A DNA stretch of 64,000 bases from assembly GCF_036898095.1 (NCBI RefSeq), contig NC_090759.1:28625735-28689734 (forward strand), given 5' to 3'. This document shows, piece by piece, positions 54,163 to 64,000 of the stretch (the first letter of the stretch is position 1; each line of letters opens with the position of its first letter). Source of the DNA: Palaemon carinicauda (lineage: Eukaryota > Arthropoda > Malacostraca > Decapoda > Palaemonidae). Below the pieces are notes generated by a model. It did not search any database. It was not told where the DNA came from and saw only the letters and a program-made list of their open reading frames with translations. Position numbers and translations under genes: made by a program.

Positions 54163-54363
54163 CGAGAAGAATTGAAGGTTTTGTTTACATACAAGAGTGG
54201 TATCTGGCCGACAGTTGGCGCTGGTGGGCACACCCGCAACCTTCATAGCGATCGCTCGCGAGTTTTTTGAGTATGTTTTCTGTTGAGCCGCAGAGTTGCA
54301 GCTATTATATATTCACCGGGTAAGTATATTCAAAAATTTATTTTATAATTAAAATATCATTTT
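54163..54363 (-). repeat. Right ITR of intact family-1 DIRS
   Basis: Inverted partner of the left ITR plus a terminal extension GGTAAGTATATTCAAAAATT...ATCATTTT that is found elsewhere only, in complement, in the ICR. Confidence 0.93.
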
Positions 54364-54439
54364 ATGAAGCATCAGGTGGTAATCAAGAGGAGATGCTATT
54401 GTGTCCCGTGAAGTCTCTGCTATGATATCTAAATCTGAA

Positions 54440-54660
54440 CTAGCCTTCTGGCTAGTACAGTGTTAACATGTTTGCCTAACATTCGCATGGCGGCAGATCA
54501 ATCCCCTCCTGGGACCGTGAGTTTAAGCTGTTTATTGGGGAGGCTACCGCTGTGCTTGGTCACCACAGAGGGGGATTGGGCTTGCCCAGCTGACATTCAG
54601 GTGAGCATCTACTCTGAGGGAACTGGAACTGAAACCAGACACCTTTAACCTTCAACATCT
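54440..54660 (+). repeat. Possible tRNA-derived SINE
   Basis: TAGTACAGTGTTAACATGTT resembles a tRNA box A region, and GCAGATCAATCCC about 40 nt later resembles box B. A unique tail extends to about 54650. No terminal poly-A or simple-repeat tail was confirmed. It could be an ordinary sequence coincidence. Confidence 0.4.
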
Positions 54661-55279
54661 CAGGCAGAAGGTTAGCGACTTCCTTAGCACTGGCAGAATT
54701 AAAAAGTTATTAAAGAACAGTCTATTTCTGGCTTTGTATGACAATCAAAGATCATATGGTTCGACCAATGAGGCGGTCAAGGTACCAGCTCAAACTGGAT
54801 CTCATGAAGCCATGGGCATTAGTTCTAGTTTAGACTCCAAAGAATATTGTAGTTGACAGGGTACGAAGGCATTTGGAATTCCAAAAAACACTCTCACAGC
54901 CTTCTGTTCAAGGGAGTATATCCGAATCCTTGAACACTTGACCCTATGGTGGCTGCTCAAGTGCAGTAGCATCTTGGGATCTTGGGTTATGAGTTTGATT
55001 TGTTCTGGAAGTGAGCTTGTATCCTAGAATAATTCTTCCCAAAAGAAATAGAGTAAAGGAAATTCACCCGATGTGTTCCACATGTTCATAAACACACACA
55101 CACACACACACACTGGTTTTTAAAGGTTTTGTAATGGTACTTATTATATGTATTACAAACCCCTAACATCAGAAATTGATACTGTACAAATTATCTGGGT
55201 GATATGATCCTACAAAAGTTTGTAGGGTTTCCTACAATTTTAAGTTTTCCCTAACTTCAGTTCAAGTGAGAGGTTTGTT
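54661..55279. other. Unassigned sequence with (CA)n
   Basis: Contains a short (AC)n run at about 55093-55112. Nothing else recognised. Confidence 0.5.
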
Positions 55280-56620
55280 AGTGTCCCTCTTTCTTTTTGG
55301 ATGGAATCTCCTCCACATTCATTTGATGCTGCACTGTATGCAACTTCAACAGCTTCTCAGTCGTTAGCTGCTTGCTTTATTCCTCAAGATGATATTTCAT
55401 TGTCTTTCCCAATGACATTTTCATCAATAACCGCTTCCTGCATGGGTTGAAATCCCACAAAATCGCATTCAGGAATGCCTTCAGTTATTGGTTTTTCCAG
55501 GCAGAATTGAGAGCTCTGATAGTTATGCTTCATAGGCTTCGTCAATGATTCTGAAGCGGTTTACGATATTGAAATTCCCTTTCCGAAACTGTCAGAGGTT
55601 GAGGTTGGTTCCTTCAATGACCTTGAAGCATCACTGGGACATTGCTTTTATATAAAGCTTTTTGAAGTTTGAGATCACTTGTTGATATATGGGGTGGAGT
55701 ATTGGAGTGGTGTTGGGTGGCACGAAATTTGAACTTCAGTGGTTGGAGGATGGGCAGGAGCATTGTTCATAATTAACAAGACTTGTGGTGGGAGGTTCTT
55801 GAAAAGGTTCCTTTTGACCTCATTGACTCATTCCACAAACAAAATTCAGGTGACCTAAGCCTTATTGTTTGACCTCCTCTGGAAGGCTCGTAGATTTTCC
55901 AAGTGATACACCAAGAGTTGTTAACTTTTGCTCACATTAGCACAGTACACCAGGGTTAAATGGTCTTTCATGGGTTTATGACTGAGATTTGCCTTTTCTT
56001 CTGCTGTAATGAAAGTCTTCTTGGCCTCATCTTCCTAAAAAGACTGGTCTTGTCACATTTAAAAACTTGCTGTGGTATGTAAGACTCAGAATTCTCAAGT
56101 GTTTTAAAATTAGAGACGAATACTTCTGCCTTGACATCAGAGCTCACAGCCTCACTGTGCCTCACAACAATATGGATGCCAGTTCTTCTGTTGATATTCT
56201 CAAACTGCTCTCAGGCTTGCCTTGAATTTTTATTTTTCTGCTGGTGTACCGTTTCTTTTTTCAAAAAGTCACCATACAATACCTTTGCTTTTTCCCAAAT
56301 AATGTTTTTGGTAATCGTATCTCCTGCTAATTGCTTCTCATGAATCCAGCCAAGCAACAACTTTTCAACGTTATCAAGAACAAGTGGTCATTGTTTCGTC
56401 AATGTAAGCACCCCTTTCGCAACGTCGGTTTATTTGATACTGTACCTACTTTCTTCAGAATTATATAAATCATGAATGTTGTACAATTGTACATTTTAGT
56501 CAGGTTGACCATACACATGCCTTGTTTATGCTTTGCAATTATTTCCTTTTTCATTTCCACAGCAATCATTTCCTTCTTACTGTCTTTCTTAATCATCTTG
56601 GGATCATTGTGACGATACTG
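55280..56620 (-). pseudogene. Tigger/pogo transposase pseudogene
   Basis: Minus-strand pieces in order: N-terminus MIKKDSKKEMIAVEMKKEII (56596 downward) with the helix-turn-helix region; MRHSEAVSSDVKAEVF and PQQVFKCDKTSLFRKM (56165-55968), where the first catalytic motif CDETGLFWK is degraded to CDKTSLFRK; MNNAPAHPPTTE (second Asp changed to Asn) near 55770; then broken C-terminal sequence. Same family type as the intact transposase at 7716-9593, but a separate and older copy. Confidence 0.75.
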
Positions 56621-57034
56621 TTAACTTTATAGTACAGGTCAAAATGTTTTTATGTTGAACTATAGCGATCACAACTTTACAAAGGATACAAAGGCACGAC
56701 TCAACAAAGAACAGTTCTGAAGACGCTTGCACGAGATGATGCTTCTATGGGTGCTGCTCGGAGACAAAGTCTGAGGCTCTGAGAAAGGGGGATGAGGGCT
56801 TGCTAGCTAATGAGAGACAAAATGGTGTGAATCACTTGAACACTGCGTAGGTGATTATCGTATAGGCACCATATGACTGATTTATGCACATCGTGTGATA
56901 GTCTCGTTAGTGTTTGTCCACTAAAAATACCCATATGGTGCGAAACTTTTGCTCACAGGACAATGCAATACTTGTGACCTGATTCAAATTTGTTTAATTG
57001 TATTCACAGTTACTTGTAACTTGTACTACTGTAG
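56621..57034. other. Spacer, probably 5' part of the Tigger pseudogene
   Basis: No ORF. Terminal repeats were not identified with confidence. Confidence 0.4.
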
Positions 57035-57895
57035 TTTATTGCCTGCCCAACTTCTATACGGGACAGTAAACATCTTGTCTATGGTAATGTGTTTGACGTA
57101 AGTGAGGAAAAGGTAGAACGACTGGCTCTTCTGCATCTACCTTCCTTCTCCATCTACCTTCCTTCTCCTCACTCGGTGGAGAACCCTTGGCACTGTTACC
57201 CATGCTGGCTCTGACATTAATGCTGTTAATTTACGATTATGAGCACTTATTATTATTAGACTTGATTTGTAATAAATTCTCCTCCATCCTCCTGTAGTGA
57301 GGTAGAGGATGGGAGAATGAATACCAATCTATTATCCATCGTGCACCAGGTATTTCATTCCAGACTGCATCTCCCCATTATGGGAGAAGTCTTTCATTGG
57401 CTGAGTACTAGGTACATCACCAAATACTGGCTGGATCTGATCAGCCTACTAATCCCTGTAATGGGCTGATCAGAGGTTGCTAGAGTCATCTCCCTTTCTT
57501 TAGTACTGGCGTAGAAAGACTGGTATAATCAAGGGAACTTCTAGCCCACCAATAAGCGAGTCTTCAAATTTTAATGGACAAATGGCTTGTACATTACTGT
57601 ACTGTATACTATATGTGTAGGAGCAAATCATAAATTTTAGAAATAATGCAAATTTTTTTCTAGCTACATAGACTTGAGCCTTGTAAAGCAACTTCTCACC
57701 TCTACCACTTTTCTCAGTTCTGAGCCCAAGGGTATAAGTAAAGTGTGTGATATAAGAATTGTAGCCCCCACGCTCGCCACTTGTCGTTAACTACCTTGTT
57801 AACGATTTCAGTGCCTGTTCCAGCTCTGCTGAAGACATCCTCTGTTTTAAAGGTCTGGGGTTTGTATGACTAGAAAAAGTACAAATCTAAAAAAA
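57035..57895 (+). repeat. Dispersed repeat R1 with DIRS-type snapback end
   Basis: Shares with 61905-63095 a series of blocks (CATCTTGTCTATG, ATACCAATC, CATTCC, TTCAGCTC-like, GTTTTAAA). Its last 255 bp form an imperfect inverted repeat (about 57641-57680 against 57855-57895), ending GGTTTGTATGACTAGAAAAA, a variant of the family-3 right terminus. Probably the 3' end of an old DIRS-type element without recognisable pol. Confidence 0.55.
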
Positions 57896-57976
57896 AAAAT
57901 TTCGTGTACATTTCTAGAGTAACAGCAATATACCTTATTATGGAATGGTTTGTCCCATCCAGCTAAAACTAATGTA

Positions 57977-58971
57977 CATTCAGCCCTTGATAATTGTGGG
58001 TTCTATCTTCATGGATTCAGGCATTTGTGATACATAGAACCGTATAACTTATCAAATGAAAAATCATGTATTCGCGGTTTCAAGAGAAGTACTTTCATGG
58101 CCCGACAATTTCAAACCGACCATGCTCCTGTCCCCCCAGCATGCTTCGCAACGTTTCCCTCTCCACACATCAGAACACCACATCTCTCACTCACTCTGCC
58201 TTAGGCTTGCATTGTCTCTCCTCGTGTGTGCATCTCCCACTTCTGTCCTTTTTGTTCAGAATCACATGGTGATGTAAAAAACCTGTATATATCCAGGATG
58301 CTTATAATTATTTTACTTTAAAATGTGCTACCCCACGCTCCAGAGTTGTATCATGTGTCAGACTTATTGCATATAACTTTGTACTGTACATAAATGATTA
58401 GTTGTGCTGTACTGATATATTTTTCTTTTAATTTTGATTCTATTTGTGTATTCATTGCATAATACTGTAATGTCATTGTTATATTAACTAATGTACAGTA
58501 CTGCATATGAAATATCCTACTTTACAGTAGTAATGTAGATATAGGGTATGTGTATGGCAAGTTTCAATTATAGAGTTGACCTGCTGAAAGCAGCATATGC
58601 TGTACTTACTAGTGTTACCTTAGTTAACCTTAGTTAATCAAGGTGTACTGCACTGCATATATATTTTACAGTATTTTACTTTAAACTACAGTATCAGCGA
58701 GTGTTGTTAGGTAGGAACAACAGTGATATATTTTTACTGTATGTAGTCTTATGTATGTATAAGTATGATGATGATGACTCATGTTATGATTACCATAATC
58801 TTATCGTTTACATTGTACATATACTGTACACTTACTGAAATGTGTTCATTCATTAACACAAATTATACTTGATAGAAACCAAGTAAAAACAATATTAGAC
58901 AGTACAGGAGGTTACTTATTTTGTTAGTCGACCATACGTAGGCAATGGGTATTGCGAATGAGGGCTGACTG
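57977..58971. mobile_element. Short Tigger/pogo-like non-autonomous element
   Basis: Ends CATTCAGCCCTTGATAATTG (57977) and the complement of CAGTCAGCCCTCATTCGCAA (58971), each flanked by TA. About 995 bp with no transposase ORF. Internal sequence includes GTATTCGCGGTTTC. Confidence 0.5.
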
Positions 58972-59330
58972 TATTGAGGTAGTCCATCTAATCAGAAAGC
59001 CAGAACAAAATAAGAATTCTCAGTTGCTAAAATTTCTTGACATCACTAGGTAATACAGTGGGTAGGCCAAGGCATTAAGCCACCCATAAGATACTACCAA
59101 TAGTGTTTTTTGGGTCTTTTGACTGGCTAGATAGCACTACATTGGATCCATCTCTAGTACCTGTACTTGATAGTCTGGCCCATTTTTTATAAAATACTCA
59201 AGGGGTTAACTACTGTATTGTAATTTTTCAGAGGCTACTTTCCACTTGGTGAGGGTAAAAGAGACTCTCTAGCTTTGATAAGCAGGTCTTCTAGGAAAAG
59301 GGAACTCCAAAATTAAACTATTGTTTTTAG
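58972..59330. other. Spacer without recognised gene
   Basis: No feature seen. Confidence 0.5.
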
Positions 59331-59339
59331 TCTTGTGTA

Positions 59340-59505
59340 GTACAATAGCCTCTTGCTTGATGGTACACTATTTTATTTGTTTCGTTATTTCCTTTCCTCA
59401 CTGGGCTATATTCTTTGTTGGAGCCCTTGGGCTTAGAGCATCCTGCTGTTTTTAACTATGGCTCTAGCTTAGCTGGTAACAATATTAATAACGTACAGGT
59501 AAGGA
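59340..59505 (+). repeat. Dispersed repeat tail (TTTCCTTTCCTCACTGGGC type)
   Basis: The sequence TTTCCTTTCCTCACTGGGCT, GGAGCCCTTGGGCTTAGAGC, ATCCTGCTGTTT and an AATATTAATAA end resembles, from memory, a very common decapod repeat tail. No search was done. Confidence 0.4.
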
Positions 59506-60440
59506 TAGTGTGAGTGGGGTACAGATACATAAACGCAGAGTGCATACTCATTATGTACACAACAAGCCTGCCTGTGCTGCCAGACCCATATTGATTGTAA
59601 GATACTGAAAGTGGTTAATCCACTCTATTTAATTTTGTCCTTATAAAAAATAAATTTCTGTGTGATTTCGGTTTGCATCAGATAGGGTAAACTACATCAC
59701 TTAAAGTAGGCTAAGATACATTTCAATTGTGTTAATTCTGGTTATGTAGCCCTCTAACAAATAAGGGTATGGCTTGCATGTGACAGACCATGATACTGCA
59801 CCCTTATGGTATGCAAGACAGTTCCACATATGGCAGTCTAGGTTACTCTTTACTTGTGATGTAATGGGTTATGCCACAAATGTGATTTACTATGGCAGCT
59901 AGTTTATTTCTTCTTCATGACAGAACAGCCCCACTGTAGGTTAACATGTTACAGGCAGGACAATGGTACCACTTGATAGGATTATACATTTCACATTGGA
60001 CAGTAGGAATCTATTAGATTTCACTTGGAATAACTATACAGTAATCCAATAGAGCTGTGGCTGTGAGAATGTATGCTTCAGCCGAAAATGAAAGTAGTTT
60101 AGCCATTAAAGAAATTTTCTGGTACAATTCTGGAACTTGAAAGGTGGTTTAAACACAAAATGTTCCCTATGGCATAGACTTGATAGTTCCTCCTTTGCTT
60201 AAACCATATGGCTTTGACAGTCAGTCTAAAGGAAATTTAGGGTAATCTGTTTTACAGTAACCCGAGCAACGAAACTCGATATGCATTATTCATGATTTCC
60301 TGCCTTGCTTTATAATCTGTTATTTATCTTAATTTATTCTATTTTTTCTGTAGTTTACTCTCTGTTCCTCTGTTTCATTTTCATAGCATGTTGTTTCCCC
60401 ATTGTTGTTCTCTTTTGGATGTCTCAAAGACTTTTAGTCC
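59506..60440. other. Spacer without recognised gene
   Basis: No ORF or RNA gene recognised. Confidence 0.5.
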
Positions 60441-60449
60441 ATCCACGGA

Positions 60450-61140
60450 GACTCTAGTTTACGCATTTAGAGGCTTCTTATGATCTTGTCTAACTATTGT
60501 TGAACTCTTTTAACATGTTACTGTTTACTTCATCCGCTGGAAGTCTATTCCAAGTATTTGCTATTTTGAATAAAAAGAAATGGCCACATTGAGTGGTGTT
60601 GTACCCTTTCAATTCGAGTTTGTATCTATTACCTCTGGACTGGTTTGTGCTAAACAGGAATAGATTTTTGTAATCTACATTCATTATTCCATTAAGAATT
60701 TTGAATGCTTCTATTAATTGTCCCCTTAGTCATCGAGTTTGTTGATCAAATAAGTTCAAACGTTCCATCCTCTGTCTATATCCAAATTGCCTTAGTGTTG
60801 GAACTAGTTTGGGGGCCCTAGTTTGTACTGCTTCCAATCTATCTATTTTCTTCTGAATACTAGGAACCCAGAATTGGAATCGGTATTCTAGATGGGGTCT
60901 TACTAGTGATGTGTACAATTTTAGTACAGTGTCTTTGTTTCTATATTTGAATTGTCTCTATGTAACCTATTAGTTTTTGTGCTTTCTTTTCAGCTTTAAT
61001 GCTCTGTTTGTTGAACTTCAAATCCTTGCTGATGATAATACTGAGATCTTCCTCGTGGTCCACACTTTCTTTTTCATTACCCAGCAGTGAGTAATCTGAA
61101 TCTGGGTTACTATAACCTATGTGCATGACTTTACTTTTAC
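60450..61140 (-). pseudogene. Non-LTR retrotransposon RT C-terminal remnant
   Basis: Minus-strand frames read in order NPDSDYSLLGNEKESVDHEEDLSIIISKDLKFNKQ, then YTSLVRPHLEYRFQFWVPSIQKKIDRLEAVQTRAPKLVP, then NVDYKNLF...RGNRYKLELKGYNTTQCGHFFLFKIANTWNRLPADEV. This is the standard RT-thumb/C-terminal region of CR1/Jockey-type LINEs. It is in three frames, hence decayed. Confidence 0.8.
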
Positions 61141-61167
61141 CATAGTTGAAAGGCAGTTAGCATTTTG

Positions 61168-61170
<3 letters not shown>

Positions 61171-61249
<79 letters not shown>
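61171..61249 (+). repeat. (AG)n microsatellite
   Basis: Nearly perfect 79-bp AG run. Confidence 0.98.
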
Positions 61250-61251
<2 letters not shown>

Positions 61252-61329
61252 ATTGCTCACATAGACTTGAAAGTGTAAACGACACTACCGAAGTTCCTTG
61301 GGCCTACGGAAGCTTCACAGCACTGCTGG

Positions 61330-61425
61330 AAAGAAAGTTAAGATTTCTGGGGTTCCAGCTCATTTGAAGCTTGCCAGTAAATGACGAGATGGACAGACTA
61401 GCAAAAGAGGCATCAGACAAATTAA
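61330..61425 (+). pseudogene. RNase H fragment of a non-LTR retrotransposon
   Basis: GVPAHLKL followed, after a frameshift, by VNDEMDRLAKEASDK matches the typical end of LINE RNase H (GVPAH...NE-AD-LAKEA). Confidence 0.6.
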
Positions 61426-61904
61426 TTCCTGGAAGATGTCCACTTTGGTGCAGTGACGTTTTTATGTGATTTTTGACAATAGTATTTTAATTCTGTGCAC
61501 CATAGAATAAGGGGAAGAAGAATGCAAGTGTTATACTTCAATGGAAATATGACAATATGCTTAGAAGGTGGGAAACTGGCATCTGCCGATTAAGAATGGG
61601 CACATTTGTTCAACACACTAGTTCTTGATGACTGTCAGGTGCTAACCATTTTGTAATGAAGCTTGCCCTCTTACTCATTTGCAGAGTTACATACAATATG
61701 AAATTTATTTTGATTAAGTTAGTTTTCCAAAGGTACTAACTCATAATTAACTGTACTCCAATCAGCATCAATGACTGGATGTCATGATGCCAGAAAATCA
61801 TCATTCATTTATTCATTCTTTGCAATTGTCCAGGTGTTGCGGGAGTATGCCCACAAGTCCTTGACACTTTTGTAATTGGTCCTTTAATGGCTGCTAAATT
61901 AGTT

Positions 61905-63095
61905 GTCTAGTCACCCAAACTAATGCATGTGACAGGGAGCATCTTGTCTATGCTAATATGTAAAGGTGAGTCTGGAATGGAAGGTAGCAGGGCAGGCTCT
62001 GTTTAGTCTTCTTTCCTTTCCATTTCCTGGGGAAAAAAGCAGTTATACCTTTGCTTGTTAGATCTAACATTGATGCTGGCAAGCTACCTTTCCGAGCACT
62101 AATATTTGATTAGATCTTTACCTCCACCAACAAAGTTAGGACGTTATGTTTTCGCCCGTTTGTCTGTTTGTGTGAAGAACTTCCTGGCCACAATTTTACT
62201 CAGAGTTGTGAAAATTTCAGGGGTTGATTCTTATTTTGAGACGTAGAAGTGATTCAATTTTGAAAGCCTTAAGTCAAAGGTCAAGGTAGAGCAAAATGTC
62301 AAGAAATAAGCTGCCGTGGCGGAGGTCACAATTTTTATTCACAGAGTAGGGAATCTCCGGGATTAATTGTTATGTTCAGACGTGGAAGAGATTCAAATTT
62401 GATAGTCCTAGGTCCAAGGTCAAGGTGGAGAAGTAAGCTGCCGTGGTGGAGGCCTGTGCTCTAATGAGTGCCCCTCAAGTTAAGTAGTAGTTCTCCCTTG
62501 TCCTCTTTTTTAAGGAGGACATGATGTTGGAATGTATACCAATCCATTAGTCATTATATGCCAGGCTTTTCATTCCGTACTGCTCAACCCTTTGGCGGAG
62601 GATTCCTCCTATGACCAAGTACTAAGTACTTACTAAGTATGGGCCAGGCCCTATCAGCTTACTCATTCATAATGGGTAGATTCGAGGTTGATGTAATCAC
62701 TACTTATGCTCCCGAACAGGGTCAGGGAGACTGGCTTATTCCAGGGAATAATAAAGAAAAAAAAGTTCTATTGTAAGGGGACTTCCTACCCGCATTTAAG
62801 TCTCCATCTTTTAAAGGACGAAAGGTTAAGTAGTTAGTAGTTTTTCTCTCCATATAAACCAGGGTCATTAAAGTTATATCTCTTAGTTCTCACCTCATCT
62901 ACTCGGTACTGAGACGAAGGTCATAATAATGTTAAATTTTTGACACTGACAAGCTGGTGGGGGGAACTACTCGGCCGCCCTTACCGATCGTTGTTAAGTA
63001 CTTCGTTAATGATTGCAAAGGCTGTTTCAGCTCCGTTGAAATGATTTCTATTTTAAAAGTCTCAGGCTTGCATTATCAGGAAAAATACTAATTAC
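61905..63095 (+). repeat. Dispersed repeat R2 with DIRS-type snapback end and an insertion
   Basis: Homologous in blocks to 57035-57895. The end (about 62825-62865 against 63055-63095) is an inverted repeat of the same type. A separate repeat with ends ACCTCCACCAACAAAG and GGCGGAGG...GAGTGCCC occupies about 62118-62480. Confidence 0.55.
62118..62480 (+). repeat. Dispersed animal repeat (TTATGTTTTCGCCCGTTTGT type)
   Basis: Contains TTATGTTTTCGCCCGTTTGT near the start and two GCCGTGG(C/T)GGAGG words. I recall similar repeats in many animal genomes but cannot name the family. Confidence 0.45.
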
Positions 63096-63259
63096 TTATA
63101 TTTTGTTCATAATGTATAGATGTGCATGAATAAGTATATACATATATGTATTAAATATATAATGAACGCGAACGCATATGTGTATGCATATCAGACAATG
63201 GCTAGTTAAGTCAAATTTGGAAATCAAATCGCCTGAAATTACCTATAAAAATACAGAAT

Positions 63260-63685
63260 ATATATCAGTTTAGGAGTTTGGTATTTGGACATAAGTCATT
63301 GTATGACACTGAAACAATCTCCAATAGATCTAGTAGATTTGAGAACAAAGCCTTCAGAAGGATATTGGGAATCAAATGGCAGGGCAGGATTAGAAATGAA
63401 ACTATAAAAAAGATTACTAGAGTGCCGTATGTGGATGAGATCATGATTAACTGATGGCGATGGTTTGGGTATGCTCTTCGCACTCCCCAAGAGAGATTTA
63501 TTTACCAAACGTTTAGCTGGGCTCCACAATGCGCTAGAAGAGTTGAAAGACCCAGGCCTACGTGGCTGAGGACTGTGAGGTGCGAAGTAGGAGATGAATG
63601 GAGAAGTATTGAATTAAAAGCTCAAAATAGAGACGACTGGCGAAATCTAACCGAGGCCCTTTGCATCAGTAGGCGTAGGAGATGT

Positions 63686-63690
<5 letters not shown>
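63260..63690 (+). pseudogene. RTE-like endonuclease/RT retrotransposon C-terminus
   Basis: Plus-strand frame reads SRFENKAFRRILGIKWQGRIRNETIKKI, then RVPYVDEIMIN, a stop, WRWFGYALRTPQERFIYQTFSWAP, RPRPTWLRTVRCEVGDEWRSIELKAQNRDDWRNLTEALC. This is the characteristic C-terminal region of RTE-type LINEs (RRWRWIGHVLR..., GRPKTTWRRTV...). It runs into an (AT)n microsatellite, as RTE 3' ends often do. Confidence 0.8.
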
Positions 63691-63758
<68 letters not shown>

Positions 63759-63844
63759 CTGTATATATGTATAATATATATGTTTATGATGTGCGTATTT
63801 CTTTGTATATATAAGTATGTATAAGTTTATATATTATATATATG

Positions 63845-63894
<50 letters not shown>

Positions 63895-63950
63895 GTATAT
63901 ATGTATATATATGAAAATATATATATATACCGTATATATGTATATATATG

Positions 63951-63999
<49 letters not shown>

Positions 64000-64000
64000 C
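63689..64000 (+). repeat. (AT)n microsatellite region
   Basis: Three long TA runs (about 63691-63754, 63855-63893 and 63957-63994) with an intervening ~32-bp repeated unit containing ACCGTATATATGTATATATA. Confidence 0.95.

Larger units (their letters stand above)
47828..54363 (+). mobile_element. Family-1 DIRS retrotransposon, apparently intact
   Basis: Left end TTTTTAAATATTTAACTTAGC. Right end ...TTAAAATATCATTTT at 54363. The left ITR (47850-48003) is a near-perfect inverted partner of 54163-54325. The right end carries an additional ~40-bp extension whose complement, together with that of the left end, forms the ICR at 54033-54119. All three frames (gag, RT/RNase H/methyltransferase-like, YR) are uninterrupted. 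Flanks CTGA / ATGAAG suggest integration at a TTTT core without target duplication. Probably young and possibly autonomous. Confidence 0.95.

Noticed and set aside
54372..54660. Functional tRNA gene
   Set aside because: The A and B box-like words are imperfect and no cloverleaf could be formed; kept only as a possible SINE.
58056..58277. Two overlapping ORFs of 68-73 aa
   Set aside because: They lie inside a non-autonomous Tigger-like element and show no domain.
61167..61367. 66-aa ORF beginning with Glu-Arg repeats
   Set aside because: Made of microsatellite plus LINE fragment sequence.

Overview
This is a stretch of eukaryotic genome made almost entirely of transposable elements. I recognise no host protein-coding gene. 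Several features suggest an arthropod, most likely a decapod crustacean: very dense DIRS-order (tyrosine-recombinase) retrotransposons, Tigger/pogo elements, long GA and AT microsatellites, and an animal-type 5S rRNA sequence. The decapod assignment is inference from repeat content, not a proven identification.

Layout, left to right. 1-7058: decayed DIRS copy A (family 3); its left end lies outside the window, its gag carries a 17-copy 35-bp minisatellite, and a 5S rRNA-like sequence splits its RT. 7111-7303: foldback MITE. 7434-9938: intact Tigger/pogo transposon with TA target duplications. 11013-27646: nested block. A family-1 DIRS left end (11013-11870 plus 20657-21152) is split by a near-complete minus-strand family-2 DIRS (11871-20656) and is followed by a second, decayed family-1 copy (21153 onward). 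The right terminus of the block (27451-27646) resembles the outer left end more than the inner one. 28231-37300: DIRS copy B (family 3), interrupted at about 32997-35500. 38150-39640: remnant E. 40187-45834: copy C, with termini but no YR, and with a roughly 300-bp inverted duplication in gag. 46430-47720: remnant F. 47828-54363: apparently intact family-1 DIRS with gag, RT/RNase H/methyltransferase-like, YR, ITRs and internal complementary region (ICR). 54440-64000: old repeats, including a possible SINE, a Tigger pseudogene, a short Tigger-like element, two DIRS-type snapback ends, non-LTR remnants and microsatellites.

How the parts work together. Each DIRS element has inverted terminal repeats and an ICR that is complementary to both ends, as expected for replication through a circle and integration by the tyrosine recombinase. 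Integration sites readable here show no target-site duplication, only short shared cores (AAA for family 2, TTTT for family 1). In both well-preserved families RT lies +1 relative to gag. The YR frame is the gag frame, reopened immediately after a single UGA stop and kept open across about 1.8-1.9 kb of overlapping RT sequence.

The observations most worth following are the gag-UGA-YR architecture, the 5S insertion inside an RT domain, the integration history readable from paralogous empty sites, the conserved Cys/His signature at the N-terminus of gag, and a PCNA-binding-type motif in the Tigger transposase.
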